Origin: JAIOTH01 sp964639335 | Lineage (GTDB): Bacteria > Patescibacteriota > Patescibacteriia > UBA1558 > S5-K13 | Reading direction: 5' to 3' | Assembly (NCBI GenBank): GCA_964639335.1 | Contig: CAZXCJ010000013.1 | Span: 1-29,192, forward strand | Length of the DNA stretch: 29,192 nucleotides | Shown here: piece after piece, positions 14,683-22,565 of the stretch | Numbering within the stretch: the stretch's first letter is position 1 | How the letters are laid out: each line of letters opens with the position of its first letter | Made by a program: the position numbers and the translations under genes | The notes under the pieces: model-generated | Databases searched by the model: none | What the model saw: only the letters and a program-made list of their open reading frames with translations | What the model was told of the DNA's origin: nothing

Positions 14683-14860
14683 ATGGTACCGCCACGCAGT
14701 CTGACTGCGTTTTCAACTTCGTCAGATAAAAATCGAATTTAATTTGTTTAATCTAATTAGTTAAATAGCCCGCCATCCGTAGCTTGAATGAAATGAGAGT
14801 GTAGGATGGTACCGCCACGGAGAATCGCCGGGTTATTCAACCCGGTCCGCCTTTGGCGGA
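14683..14860. repeat. Cluster of GC-rich palindromes and a 14-bp direct repeat
   Basis: ATGGTACCGCCACG occurs at 14683-14696 and again at 14806-14819. Between and after them are CCATCC (14773-14778) paired with GGATGG (14804-14809), CCGGGTT-ATTC-AACCCGG (14828-14845) and TCCGCC-TTT-GGCGGA (14846-14860). The stretch 14645-14934 holds no gene that I can support. Confidence 0.65.
14695..14713 (+). terminator. Terminator of the cysS-dus operon
   Basis: CGCAGTC-T-GACTGCG stem followed by TTTT, 50 bases after the dus stop. The one-base gap implies a loop of at least three bases after opening the last pair, and the T-run is short. Confidence 0.5.
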
Positions 14861-14934
14861 AACTCCGGTTACCAGACCTGCTCCGCACCAGAAAAATAAA
14901 ATACACCAAAAGATAAGGTATATTAGTGCTAAAC

Positions 14935-15009
14935 TGGTACCACTTAGGGGAATCGAACCCCTGTTTCCAGGATGAGAACCTGACGTCCTAACCACTAGAC
15001 GAAAGCGGC
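14935..15009 (-). tRNA. tRNA-Glu(CUC)
   Basis: A 75-nt cloverleaf with encoded CCA. Acceptor GCCGCTT/AAGTGGT (two G-U pairs), D-arm GTCT-AGTGGTTA-GGAC, anticodon stem TCAGG/CCTGG around TTCTCAT (anticodon CTC), T-arm AGGGG-TTCGATT-CCCCT, discriminator A. Downstream, CTGGT lies about 50 bases away and could pair with the ACCAG end. Confidence 0.95.
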
Positions 15010-15048
15010 TTAATATTAATAAAAATAAAAAAGTTAAAATTATTTTTT

Positions 15049-15131
15049 TCGGTGCGGGGATGAATAGAATCTGGCGTCCTAGCCATCCGCCCCGGCTGGC
15101 GCCGACGCGAGACAGGCTAGACGATGGCGGC
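15049..15131 (-). pseudogene. Broken tRNA-Glu remnant with a D-loop insert
   Basis: Minus strand starts GCCGCCATCGTCTAG, then a 31-base GC-rich insert (15086-15116), then TGGCTAGGACGCCAG. The joined D-arm GTCTAG-TGGCTA-GGAC matches the intact tRNA-Glu D-arm with one change. After GCCAGATTCT the sequence jumps to TATTCATCCCCGCACC, so the anticodon 3' strand, variable region and T-stem 5' strand are gone, perhaps through the short GATTC shared by the two tRNA loops. It cannot form a cloverleaf. Identity as Glu is from the D-arm and the ATTCT loop start. Confidence 0.6.
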
Positions 15132-15204
15132 ATAAAATATATACTAATACTTTTTTTACTTTTTTTCAAGCCTAACCATGTTTATTTAATTTTTTAAAAC
15201 TAAA

Positions 15205-15239
15205 GACAAAACAAAAAGGGCTTCTAATAAGAAACCCTT
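15205..15239 (-). terminator. Terminator of the lipoprotein gene
   Basis: Minus strand AAGGGTTTC-TTATTA-GAAGCCCTT with one bulge/mismatch, followed by TTTGTTTTG. It begins 21 bases past the stop at 15260. Confidence 0.7.
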
Positions 15240-15259
15240 AATAAAATTTATATAGAAAA

Positions 15260-15844
15260 TTATCTAAAGCTTAGATAAGTTTCTATGTCTTTCTCGCTAA
15301 TTGATATGGTTGCGAGAAAAATATTTGACGACTTGATTAATTCAGTTGGTTTTTTAAGCCAGTTATCAAAATCAGTGAAATTAGTTGGTCTTTTAAAGGG
15401 TTCATGGTAGCCGGCATTAACATCTAAATTAAACAATAAATTTAGAGTTGGTTTTTCTGAACAATTTTTAAAACAAACCTTATCAAAAGGTAATTCAAGA
15501 AAATAACTTCTTCCATCTTTGGCCTGCCATCTTAGAATTACCGTAGAAAAACTTTTGATCTTTCCACTTGTTCCGCTTAAAAATCCTCCGGAAAAATTTC
15601 CACTAAAATTTTTTTCTCGAAATAATTCTAATATGGGAATTTCTTGATCCATAATTTTCTTAACCACCACTTTTCCTTCTTCAATGTCGGTAAGAACCTT
15701 GTTAAGCTCTTTAGATGTGTCGTAGCAAATTTCTCCGACAAAAAATTCATCTTCATATTTTACAATTTTCGTACAGGAAAGAAATGATAGAACTACCCCC
15801 AAACATAAAAGAACCATTAAACTAAGTCGTGTTATTTTTTTCAC
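15260..15844 (-). CDS. Lipoprotein of unknown function
   Basis: 194 residues with a type II signal peptide: MKKITR, a hydrophobic core (about 7-21), and the lipobox FLSC with C24 as the lipid-modified residue. The mature part is soluble, with a strand-rich C-terminal half and paired cysteines in VCFKNCSEKP. I do not recognise the family. Start is GTG (15844), chosen because AGGAGG lies 6-7 bases upstream and the signal peptide begins at once. Monocistronic, with its own promoter, operator-like palindrome and terminator, like the small membrane protein at 833. Confidence 0.8.
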   Translation of the reverse strand: MKKITRLSLMVLLCLGVVLSFLSCTKIVKYEDEFFVGEICYDTSKELNKVLTDIEEGKVVVKKIMDQEIPILELFREKNFSGNFSGGFLSGTSGKIKSFSTVILRWQAKDGRSYFLELPFDKVCFKNCSEKPTLNLLFNLDVNAGYHEPFKRPTNFTDFDNWLKKPTELIKSSNIFLATISISEKDIETYLSFR

Positions 15845-15888
15845 CTTATCCTCCTCAGGATTTTATTTTTTCAAATTATTTTTTAATT

Positions 15889-15926
15889 TGATACTAGAGC
15901 GTATCATAAATTTAATCAGATGTCAA
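15889..15926 (-). promoter_or_regulatory. Promoter and operator-like palindrome of the lipoprotein gene
   Basis: Minus-strand TTGACA (15926-15921), a 17-base spacer, TACGCT (15903-15898). The -10 lies inside an inverted repeat TGATAC-GCTCTA-GTATCA (15906-15889, perfect 6-bp arms), well placed for a repressor. Confidence 0.65.
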
Positions 15927-16018
15927 GGAGTAAACTAAAAAAGCCATCCATAATTAGATAGAGAGATTTTTTATAATCTAAATTAACTTTTAACTTGAAA
16001 CTTTTAACTTTGAACTAA

Positions 16019-17371
16019 TTAATATATATTTACGCCCTGATGATAGCCCTTGTCTTCGGGTAAAGTAATTATTCTATCCCAATTATAACCCCTGTCTTCA
16101 AAGGCCTTGCCTGTATAAAAAGGTCTTTTTCTACAATCTTCTATCATATAAACCGCACTATTGTCGGCATATTTGATTAAGGTACCGTCTGGATGACAGC
16201 CAACTTGAGAAATGCTATCCACTTCTTCATATTGAGCTAAATCTGCTTCGCCGATGGTTTTTATCCAGCTCCATTGATAGTTATAGCCAGTAAATACTTC
16301 TTCATTTTCAATCCAGGCAATCTGGCTATTATCTTTTACTACATAAACTTTAGGTCCAGAGCCCTTAATTAGCGATCCTATCAGAAAATCATTTGCCAAA
16401 GAATTTGTTCTAAACATTTTTTCTCCTGTTTCTATGCTTCTTCCATATAAACTATCATGGGCTTTTATTTTATAATAATATTTTGTATTTGGTATGAGGT
16501 CAGTAATGGTAACTTGATGCCTTAATTCTCGAGAAGAAGAAATATCTATACTTTTATTATAATTTTCACTGAATTCCCCATAATAAACAACACCCTTAGC
16601 TATTAAATTGGTTTCCCAATTTATAGTTGCCGTTCTCTCAGTAACTAAATAATTATTAACAGTTGTTGGACGAACATTAAATATTTCTAATTCTGAATAA
16701 TCCTCCGTGCTATTGTAAGTACTAAAATTTAAAGCTTTGGTTTTTTTATTGCCAGATTCGTCTTCGGCTATTATTTGCAAATAATACTGAGTTCCTATTT
16801 CTAAATTATATATAAAAAAATCATGCTTTTCATCATAAGACCCAAACCAAGTGCTATGATTGGGATTATCACTATTTTCTCCATACTTTATTTCTGCTCT
16901 TGTTTCTTCATTTGTGCTCCATCTCAAAGCAACTGCATTATTAGTTATTTGTAAAATCTCGGAATTCTCAAAATAAGGCCTAACGGTGTCTTCCATATTA
17001 TCTGTGGAAAAACTATTTAAAAAAGTTTCGGAATTTTCTCCAAATTGATTTGTGGCAACTATTTTATAATAATATGTTTTATCTTTTTCTAGGCCCGATA
17101 AGATACTTTCATGATATTTTTTAAATAAACTATAGCCCATATATCTATCCAAATTATTTTCGTCTAAACCATAATAGATATCGCCCTTTGTTTCTTCATT
17201 GGTTCTCCAAGTAATGTCTGCTCGACCATTTTTTAAATTAGAAATTTCTATATTACTAAAACTTATTTCTGCCTGAACAGAAGAAGAAATAAAAAAGAAA
17301 ACAAAACTTAAAATTATTATATTTAATATGCTTAATATTTTCTTTTTTTCTAATGTAAATATTTTATTCAT
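16019..17371 (-). CDS. Secreted surface protein with FN3-like repeats and a C-terminal VYxI repeat domain
   Basis: 450 residues. N-terminal signal peptide (hydrophobic about 15-34, ending VQAE). Three FN3-like/purple-acid-phosphatase N-domain-like units follow, each with W..NEE and YYYKI or YYLQI strands: ADITWRTNEETKGDIYYG, ALRWSTNEETRAEIKYG, and TINWETNLIAKGVVYYG. The C-terminal 130 residues have two copies of a motif of the form G(S/T)LIK..., VY(V/M)(V/I), W/F, GY.W..I, including SLIKGSGPKVYVV and TLIKYADNSAVYMI, which I know from CPR surface proteins. Probably cell-wall or surface exposed; ligand unknown. Divergent from the polysaccharide locus with both promoters in a 113-base gap. Confidence 0.8.
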   Translation of the reverse strand: MNKIFTLEKKKILSILNIIILSFVFFFISSSVQAEISFSNIEISNLKNGRADITWRTNEETKGDIYYGLDENNLDRYMGYSLFKKYHESILSGLEKDKTYYYKIVATNQFGENSETFLNSFSTDNMEDTVRPYFENSEILQITNNAVALRWSTNEETRAEIKYGENSDNPNHSTWFGSYDEKHDFFIYNLEIGTQYYLQIIAEDESGNKKTKALNFSTYNSTEDYSELEIFNVRPTTVNNYLVTERTATINWETNLIAKGVVYYGEFSENYNKSIDISSSRELRHQVTITDLIPNTKYYYKIKAHDSLYGRSIETGEKMFRTNSLANDFLIGSLIKGSGPKVYVVKDNSQIAWIENEEVFTGYNYQWSWIKTIGEADLAQYEEVDSISQVGCHPDGTLIKYADNSAVYMIEDCRKRPFYTGKAFEDRGYNWDRIITLPEDKGYHQGVNIY

Positions 17372-17404
17372 TATGTTTTTTTAATTATAAACTTTAATTA
17401 TTCA

Positions 17405-17433
17405 ATAATACCATACTTTTTATAAATTGTCAA
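17405..17433 (-). promoter_or_regulatory. Promoter of the FN3 surface protein
   Basis: Minus-strand TTGACA (17433-17428), a 17-base spacer, TATTAT (17410-17405), 34 bases upstream of the ATG. Confidence 0.7.
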
Positions 17434-17442
17434 ATAAATACA

Positions 17443-17471
17443 TTGAACTTAAAAAGATAATCTGGTAGAAT
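17443..17471 (+). promoter_or_regulatory. Promoter of the polysaccharide locus
   Basis: TTGAAC (17443-17448), a 17-base spacer, TAGAAT (17466-17471). The start would be near 17478, only a few bases before the ATG at 17485, so the message is almost leaderless. The two divergent -35 boxes are 9 bases apart. Confidence 0.65.
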
Positions 17472-17484
17472 TAGTTGTGCTTAT

Positions 17485-18855
17485 ATGATATCAAATATAA
17501 ACCTTAAATTAAAGGTCAAAAAATTCATTATTTTATTTGGGGACATAGTATGCCTTTATTTTGCTTTATTTTTAACTTTATTATTAAGACACAGTGGGAC
17601 CTATACTAATAAAATATTTTTACTGCATCTTCCCTATTTTAGTGTTATATTCATTTTTTGGCTGGTGATAATTTTTAGTTTTAGATTTTATGAAACCAAT
17701 AAGCCCTCTCTTAAAAAATACGAGCTTTTATTGGCTATTTCAAATTTTTCTCTAATTAATTTTTTTATCAGTATTTTATATTTTTATATAATTCCTCAAA
17801 ATTTAATTGCTCCTAAAACTATCTTAATTATTAATATTGTCACATTTGGACTCTTATTCTATTTATGGAGAATACTGGCTAGTAAAATTTTATATTCCCA
17901 ATCAATTAGAAAAAATACCATCATCATCACTAATGATGAAAATTTGGTTCAGGAAATAATTAATAAGCCGGAATTAGAACTCAATATCAAGGCCTGCGTA
18001 GATTTGGAAACCACCTTTATTTCTAGTAATCTTGAAAGAGTAAAAATTGATGGTATTTATAACTTTGTTAAAAAAAATGGCATCCTAAATATTATCATAG
18101 ATGAAGACATATTAAATAAGAAGCAAATATCTAACGAGCTTTCCCAATGTCTTAATTTAAGAGTTAATTTTATTAGAACTAATGATTTTTATGAACAATT
18201 TTTAGGCCGGGTCTCAATCCAAAACATTAACTCGGTCTGGTTAATCAATAATTTTAACGAAAATAAAAAATGGGTTTTTGATATTTTTAAAAATATATTA
18301 GATAAAATATTGGCTATTGTATTTTTAATTCCTTCTATCGCCCTTACTCCCCTTATAATGATTTTTGTAAAATTGGACTCTCGCGGCTCAGCTTTTTTTA
18401 CTCAAATTAGAACTGGAAAAAATAATAAAAAATTCTTAGCTATTAAATTTCGTACTATGAAAAATGATGCTGAAAAAAACGGTCCGCAATGGACTCAAAA
18501 AAATGACCACCGCATCACTAAAATTGGTAAATTCTTAAGAAAAACAAGGTTAGACGAGATACCGCAACTAATCAATATTATTAAGGGGGATATGAGTTTA
18601 GTCGGTCCTCGGCCAGAAAGACCAGAATTTATTAATAAATTAGAAAAAGAAATACCTTTTTATAAAGAAAGATTATTGGTTAAACCGGGATTAACTGGCT
18701 GGGCTCAAATTAATTATCCCTATGGCAATTCAACGCAGGACGCTTTGGAAAAATTACAATATGATTTATATTATGTAAAACATCGTTCTTTGGTTTTAGA
18801 CTTATCTATTATTTTAAAAACTCTACATACTGTTATTAAAAAAGGTGGAATGTAG
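17485..18855 (+). CDS. Undecaprenyl-phosphate sugar-1-phosphate transferase (WcaJ/WbaP-like)
   Basis: 456 residues. Four N-terminal membrane helices (about 12-28, 45-66, 80-100, 111-129), a CoA-binding-like middle, a further helix (about 273-295), then the bacterial sugar transferase domain: KFRTMKNDAEKNGPQW, RITKIGKFLRKTRLDEIPQL, NIIKGDMSLVGPRPERPEF, LLVKPGLTGWAQINYPYG, and LQYDLYYVKHRSLVLDLSII. The DE in RLDEIPQL is the catalytic pair. It places the first sugar-1-phosphate on undecaprenyl phosphate and so starts repeat-unit assembly. First gene of the plus-strand part of the locus. Confidence 0.93.
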   Translation: MISNINLKLKVKKFIILFGDIVCLYFALFLTLLLRHSGTYTNKIFLLHLPYFSVIFIFWLVIIFSFRFYETNKPSLKKYELLLAISNFSLINFFISILYFYIIPQNLIAPKTILIINIVTFGLLFYLWRILASKILYSQSIRKNTIIITNDENLVQEIINKPELELNIKACVDLETTFISSNLERVKIDGIYNFVKKNGILNIIIDEDILNKKQISNELSQCLNLRVNFIRTNDFYEQFLGRVSIQNINSVWLINNFNENKKWVFDIFKNILDKILAIVFLIPSIALTPLIMIFVKLDSRGSAFFTQIRTGKNNKKFLAIKFRTMKNDAEKNGPQWTQKNDHRITKIGKFLRKTRLDEIPQLINIIKGDMSLVGPRPERPEFINKLEKEIPFYKERLLVKPGLTGWAQINYPYGNSTQDALEKLQYDLYYVKHRSLVLDLSIILKTLHTVIKKGGM

Positions 18856-18892
18856 GAAATAGTTCACCCCGTTAAATAATTTTAAATATTTG

Positions 18893-19177
18893 ATGAATAT
18901 GTACTATACTTATATTTTAAAATCAGAAAAAGATAAGAAATTTTATACAGGATATACTAATAATTTAAAATTAAGATTTAAGCAACATTGTGATGGTAAA
19001 GTAGTTTCAACTAAAAATAGGAGACCTTTAAAATTGATCTACTACGAAGTATGTCTAAATCAACAAGATGCAACTCATAGAGAAAAATATTTAAAAACTT
19101 ATCATGGCAAAATGTTTATCATGTTAAATAATTTCACCAAAGGTGAAATTCCTGCTATACAGGATTTAACATGGTGA
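18893..19177 (+). CDS. GIY-YIG nuclease-domain protein with a repeat-derived C-terminus
   Basis: About 95 residues. YYTYILKS..KDKKFYTGYTNN (GIY-YIG), then LKLRFKQHCDGKV, STKNRRPLKLIYYE and ATHREKYLK, the pattern of small UvrC-like endonuclease-domain proteins. Start is ATG at 18893 or 18899; the second gives the common MYYTYIL beginning. The last 18 codons (19121-19174) lie in a palindromic element and replace the usual basic tail (NRLKN-type). Upstream at 18864-18880 is CACCCCGTTAAATAATT, a repeat half-site. It interrupts a sugar-metabolism operon, so it is likely a mobile passenger. Function of this small family is not established. Confidence 0.85.
   Translation: MNMYYTYILKSEKDKKFYTGYTNNLKLRFKQHCDGKVVSTKNRRPLKLIYYEVCLNQQDATHREKYLKTYHGKMFIMLNNFTKGEIPAIQDLTW
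19120..19173 (+). repeat. 54-bp palindromic element inside the GIY-YIG gene
   Basis: Arms CATGTTAAAT (19120-19129) and ATTTAACATG (19164-19173) are exact inverted copies. Inside are TTTCACC-AA-GGTGAAA and CCTG-CTATA-CAGG. Arms belong to the same TGTTAAAT/ATTTAACA subfamily as 2913 and 19205. Confidence 0.8.
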
Positions 19178-19204
19178 ATAAAAAATAGACTTAAATCTTA
19201 TTTC

Positions 19205-19248
19205 AACCTGTTAAATAGTATCGCAATTTAGCGATAATTTAACAGGTT
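19205..19248. repeat. 44-bp dispersed palindrome, TGTTAAAT subfamily
   Basis: AACCTGTTAAAT ... ATTTAACAGGTT, inner TATCGC / GCGATA. Nearly the reverse complement of 2913-2956. A further half-site TTAACAGGGTAAA follows at 19248-19260. Confidence 0.85.
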
Positions 19249-19296
19249 TAACAGGGTAAAAAGTATAAAGTATAAAGAAGAAAAGTAAAAATATCA

Positions 19297-20289
19297 ATGA
19301 CAAATAACAAAATCAAAATTCTAATTACTGGGGGCGCTGGCTTTATCGGCACTAATTTAACCAAGGCTCTCTTAAAGCAAAAGCAGAGCGTTTTTTGTAT
19401 TGATAATTTAAATGATTATTATTCTCCAAACATTAAAAAGAAAAATATTGAACAGTTCGAAACTAATCCTAATTATAAATTTCAAAAATTAGATATTGAA
19501 AATTTAGATGATTTAAAAAAACTTTTTTCAAAACAAACTTTTGATGTTGTTGTTCATTTAGCTGCTAGAGCCGGCGTTCGAGCTTCTATTGAAAATCCCA
19601 GTAATTATATTCAAACCAATATTCATGGCACTTTAAATCTATTAGAATGTATTAAAAATTTATCCTCACATCTTGGGAAAAATGGTAGGGATAAAAATAT
19701 CAAAAAATTCATTTTTGCTTCGTCTTCTTCTGTTTATGGCAATATTAAAAAAGTTCCTTTTAAGGAAGACATGAACATTAATACGCCCATAAGCCCCTAT
19801 GCGGCCACTAAATTGTCTTGCGAAGCTATTTGTTATACCTATCACCATCTTTATAATATTAATATGGTTGGGCTTCGCTTATTTACTGTCTATGGACCGC
19901 ATAATCGACCAGACATGGCTGCCTATAAATTTACAAAAGCAATAATTGAAAATCAAAATATTGAAATGTATGGAGATGGCAATACTTCTCGAGATTACAC
20001 CTATATTGATGATATAGTATCTGGAATAATTAAATCCATTGATTTAGAAAATAATTTTGAAATTATTAATCTGGGGAATTCTTCACCAATAAAATTAAAA
20101 AGTTTCATTCAAACTTTTGAAAAGGTAATCGGCAAAAAAGCTAATATTATCAAAAAACCTATTCCAATTGGCGATGTTATGCAAACCTATGCCGATATTT
20201 CAAAAGCTAAAGAATTATTAAATTGGGAACCAAAAATTTCCTTACGAGAGGGTTTGAGTAAATTAATTAAGTGGTATCGAAACAAATGA
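19297..20289 (+). CDS. NAD-dependent sugar epimerase, UDP-glucuronate 4-epimerase-like
   Basis: 330 residues of an extended SDR. TGGAGFIGTNL (11-21) binds NAD; IDNLNDYYSPNIKKKNIEQF is typical of UDP-glucuronate/UDP-galacturonate epimerases (CapI/GaeA type); active-site S(143-145), Y168 and K172 in SPYAATK; GLRLFTVYGP.NRPDMA is shared with that group. It interconverts a UDP-sugar at C4 for the glycan; UDP-glucuronate is the most likely substrate by these motifs. A stretch SSHLGKNGRDKNI (about 123-135) is longer than the loop usually found before KKFIFASSSSVYG. The stop overlaps the flippase ATG (ATGA). Confidence 0.92.
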   Translation: MTNNKIKILITGGAGFIGTNLTKALLKQKQSVFCIDNLNDYYSPNIKKKNIEQFETNPNYKFQKLDIENLDDLKKLFSKQTFDVVVHLAARAGVRASIENPSNYIQTNIHGTLNLLECIKNLSSHLGKNGRDKNIKKFIFASSSSVYGNIKKVPFKEDMNINTPISPYAATKLSCEAICYTYHHLYNINMVGLRLFTVYGPHNRPDMAAYKFTKAIIENQNIEMYGDGNTSRDYTYIDDIVSGIIKSIDLENNFEIINLGNSSPIKLKSFIQTFEKVIGKKANIIKKPIPIGDVMQTYADISKAKELLNWEPKISLREGLSKLIKWYRNK

Positions 20290-21536
20290 TAGATAAATTA
20301 CGCTCCAAAATTTATAATCTATTAAAAAAGTCTGAAAAATTTTTTCAGACTGATATGGTTTATTTAGCTAAAGGTGGTTTTTGGCTTACTTTGGGACAAA
20401 TAATTTCTTCTTTGTCCTCTTTTTTATTAGCCATTGCTTTTGCTAATCTTTTACCAAAAGAAGTTTATGGAACTTATAAATATGTTCTATCTTTAGTGGG
20501 CATGCTCTCCATTTTTACTCTTTCTGGAATGGGAACATCTTTAACTCGTTCAACTGCCAGAGGTTTTGAAGGTTCTGTAATTCCAATTTTAAAAGAAAAA
20601 ATTAAATGGGGTGCTTTTGGCAGTTTAGTCTCTCTAGGAATAGCTATATATTATTATCTAAATGGCAATTTAACCTTGACGATTTGTTTTGTAATTGCTG
20701 CTATATTTTTACCTTTAATGGATTCTTTTGGGATTTACGGGGCGTTTCTTAATGGAAGAAAAAATTTCAAGCTATCTACAAAATATAATATTATAATCAA
20801 GATTATAGCTACGACATTAATGATTTTAGTTTTGATATTTTCTAAAAATGTATTTTTGATATTATTTGCTTATTTTATATCTTATACAAGTTTAAGGTTT
20901 ATATTTTTAAAAATAACTATAAAAAAAGAACGGCCCAATTCTGAAACAGAATCAGACACAATGTCTTATGGCAAACATTTGAGTTTAATGAATGTTATTT
21001 TAACTATTGCTAATAATATTGATAAAATTCTGTTATGGCATTTTTTAGGTGCAGTATCTCTTGCAATATACTCCTTTGCTATAGCAATTCCCGAACAAGC
21101 AAGAACTTTTTTTAGACAAACCTCCATTTTAGCATTTCCCAAACTAGCAAATAAAAGTATTAATGAAATAAAAAAAACCTTCTTAATAAAGATACAAAAA
21201 TATTTTCTTATACTTGTTCCTTTGGTAGGATTATATATAATTATAGCTCCTTATATTTACAAAATGTTGTTTCCGCAATATACAGAATCAATTATCTACT
21301 CGCAAATATTTATCTTAATTATTTTATTTACACCAATAAGCCATATTCAAACAGTGCTTACCGCTCACACCAAAAAAAAGCAACTTTATATACTAAAAGT
21401 TGCTTTACCATTTTTACGTATCATTCTACTACTCTTATTATTACCCTTTTACGGAATTATGGGGGCAATATTAGCAATTATTGGAACTCATATAATAAGA
21501 GCCTGTATATTACTTTTTTTCTTTAAAAAATTATAA
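20286..21536 (+). CDS. Wzx-type lipid-linked oligosaccharide flippase
   Basis: 416 residues from the ATG overlapping the epimerase stop. A polytopic protein with about 12-14 hydrophobic segments, starting GGFWLTLGQIISSLSSFLLA (about 31-50) after a polar N-terminus, typical of the MATE/MVF polysaccharide transporter superfamily. It would turn the undecaprenyl-linked repeat unit across the membrane. Translational coupling to the epimerase is evident. No Wzy polymerase is visible in the window. It converges with the FkbM gene across 4 bases. Confidence 0.9.
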   Translation: MIDKLRSKIYNLLKKSEKFFQTDMVYLAKGGFWLTLGQIISSLSSFLLAIAFANLLPKEVYGTYKYVLSLVGMLSIFTLSGMGTSLTRSTARGFEGSVIPILKEKIKWGAFGSLVSLGIAIYYYLNGNLTLTICFVIAAIFLPLMDSFGIYGAFLNGRKNFKLSTKYNIIIKIIATTLMILVLIFSKNVFLILFAYFISYTSLRFIFLKITIKKERPNSETESDTMSYGKHLSLMNVILTIANNIDKILLWHFLGAVSLAIYSFAIAIPEQARTFFRQTSILAFPKLANKSINEIKKTFLIKIQKYFLILVPLVGLYIIIAPYIYKMLFPQYTESIIYSQIFILIILFTPISHIQTVLTAHTKKKQLYILKVALPFLRIILLLLLLPFYGIMGAILAIIGTHIIRACILLFFFKKL

Positions 21537-21540
21537 GAAC

Positions 21541-22494
21541 CTATATAAAACGTTTATTACCCTCAATAAAAACATGAAAAGCACATGGGGATTCCATGAG
21601 ATACTTACACAAGGTCTCTATATCTATTTCAGTAACGCCATCTGGGATTATTTGGTCAGAAATAATAGAAGACTGTCCAATTTTCTTATCAAAAAATTTA
21701 AGTAAAGGACGAACGGTTCCATTCAAAGTAAGATATTGAGAATTGAGATCCTTAATAACAACTGCTCGGTCATAAGATGTTTTTAAAATATCGCATATAA
21801 TTTTTTTCTGATCCACTGTAAGAATATGTGGGTGAAACTCTATAAGTAATGATACAGAAGTTTTCTGTATATATGATTGCATGCCTTGTAAAACCGCATA
21901 TTCATATCCTTCAACATCCATACGCACTAGCGATGGAGTAATTTTTTTTGAAACAATAAAATCATCAATTTTTATCATTGATATTTCTTCTTCTCCTACA
22001 TATTCCTTATCTTCTCTCTTTAAAATAGAAGACTGATTGCCTTTTTCATGAATATATATATTAATTTTTGTATTTTCATTACCAGCCGCCAATTGAAAAG
22101 TTTTAATGTTTTTTATATTATTAAGCTTAATATTTTTTTTTAAATTTTTTATATTTTGTGATACTGGTTCTAGAGCATAAACCTGCCCATAATTCCCAAT
22201 TAATCCTGATTCAAGCAATGCATAATATCCAATATTGGCACCTACATCTAAAACTATATCATTTTTCTTAATAATATTTGAACTTAAGAAAAAATCAGTT
22301 GAAAAATGTTCTCTTTTACCATAATTAAATAATTCTCGAGCAATACCAGTGTCATTTTTTAAATTCAAATACATCTTATAACCGTTTATTTTTTTTATTA
22401 CACCACCAAAAATGTATCTATAAAAAAAATAAGAAATTTTAAATCTTATCTTTAAAAAATATATTTTTCTAATAATTTTGTATAAAAGGATCAT
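21541..22494 (-). CDS. FkbM-family methyltransferase
   Basis: 317 residues. SAM motif I DIVLDVGANIGYYALLES (about 75-92), YALEPVSQNIKNL with acidic E for ribose binding, and the FkbM hallmark LVRMDVEGYEYAVLQGM followed by LLIEFHPHIL. These enzymes O-methylate sugars or other surface and secondary metabolites; the target here is probably a glycan sugar. Last gene of a minus-strand group with the sulfotransferase fusion; the gap to it is 71 bases and AT-rich. No terminator visible at its end, since the flippase gene ends 4 bases away. Confidence 0.87.
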   Translation of the reverse strand: MILLYKIIRKIYFLKIRFKISYFFYRYIFGGVIKKINGYKMYLNLKNDTGIARELFNYGKREHFSTDFFLSSNIIKKNDIVLDVGANIGYYALLESGLIGNYGQVYALEPVSQNIKNLKKNIKLNNIKNIKTFQLAAGNENTKINIYIHEKGNQSSILKREDKEYVGEEEISMIKIDDFIVSKKITPSLVRMDVEGYEYAVLQGMQSYIQKTSVSLLIEFHPHILTVDQKKIICDILKTSYDRAVVIKDLNSQYLTLNGTVRPLLKFFDKKIGQSSIISDQIIPDGVTEIDIETLCKYLMESPCAFHVFIEGNKRFI

Positions 22495-22565
22495 CTGTGT
22501 TGTGTTAAAAATATTACTTAATAATTTTCTACTGCAAATATAATCTATTACCCGATATTATTTAT

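Noticed and set aside
14683..14819. T-box-like GGTACCGCC followed by a hairpin and Ts, in two copies
   Set aside because: No specifier stem or correctly placed leader is visible, and no plus-strand gene follows; the sequence fits a GC-rich repeat better.
14837..15169. 110-codon minus-strand open frame
   Set aside because: It runs through tRNA-Glu, the tRNA remnant and GC-rich palindromes; its composition follows those features and no protein family is recognisable.
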